Source: Arion vulgaris
Lineage: Eukaryota; Mollusca; Gastropoda; Stylommatophora; Arionidae
DNA: 64,000 nt
Direction of reading: 5' to 3'
NCBI GenBank assembly: GCA_020796225.1
Contig: CM036759.1
Coordinates: 25,590,313-25,654,312 of the forward strand
Shown here: positions 63,907-64,000 of the stretch, piece by piece
How positions within the stretch are numbered: the first letter of the stretch is position 1
Layout of the letters: the number at the start of each line of letters is the position of its first letter
Notes under the pieces: model-generated
What the model was told of the DNA's origin: nothing
Seen by the model: the letters and a program-made list of their open reading frames with translations, nothing else
The model's database searches: none
Translations under genes and position numbers: made by a program

Positions 63907-64000
63907 GTGAGTACTAAAACAATGAAACAAGTCACTTGTCATATACTCTCTATTGTCTGTCTTTCTCATTTAATGCATGAGATTTGAATGATGAAATCGC

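Overview
The window is animal (metazoan) nuclear DNA. It carries one recognisable host gene, on the + strand, in short exons separated by long, AT-rich introns full of transposable elements. The gene is a homologue of CEP170, the FHA-domain centrosomal and microtubule-associated protein. Seven exons are visible (2720-2821, 4263-4540, 5120-5341, 7963-8167, 14020-14774, 57961-58075, 62191-63906), about 3.39 kb of coding sequence. Reading frame and intron phase agree across the first six exons. The FHA-encoding 5' exons and the C-terminal exons lie outside the window. The phase does not agree between the last two exons, so at least one small exon between 58076 and 62190 remains unfound. The repeat complement (I-clade LINEs with RNase H, several RTE-like LINE families, many tRNA-derived SINEs) suggests a lophotrochozoan, most likely a gastropod mollusc. 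That is an inference, not something the sequence proves.

Layout. 1-2.7 kb: upstream intron with a small duplication and a possible decayed LINE 5' region. 2.7-14.8 kb: five CEP170 exons, with introns holding SINEs, LINE 3' ends, a piggyBac-like MITE and a mariner-like MITE. 14.8-58.0 kb: one 43.2-kb intron that contains almost everything unusual here. It holds at least eight SINE families, several with clean 10-17 bp target-site duplications (TSDs); two hAT-like MITE families with 8-bp TSDs; a tRNA-headed chimeric retroelement carrying an I-clade RNase H region; an I-clade LINE with a 5' inversion and a THAP-type DNA transposon inside it; a pyrimidine-rich triple tandem array (37.7-39.2 kb); and a nearly perfect 46-bp satellite of about 129 copies (46.16-52.09 kb). 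58-64 kb: two exons and further SINE/LINE/MITE insertions.

The main theme of the hunt is that several tandem arrays start inside, or exactly at the edge of, a retroelement insertion. The 46-bp satellite is built from a SINE 3' tail. A 71-bp array is built from the 5' head of another SINE plus its flank. A 29-bp array starts at the target-site duplication of a third SINE. A 31-bp array interrupts the RNase H coding region of an I-clade LINE. Repeat families are labelled S1-S9 (SINEs), M1-M3 (MITEs) and L-A to L-H (LINEs). These labels are local to this annotation and are not database names.
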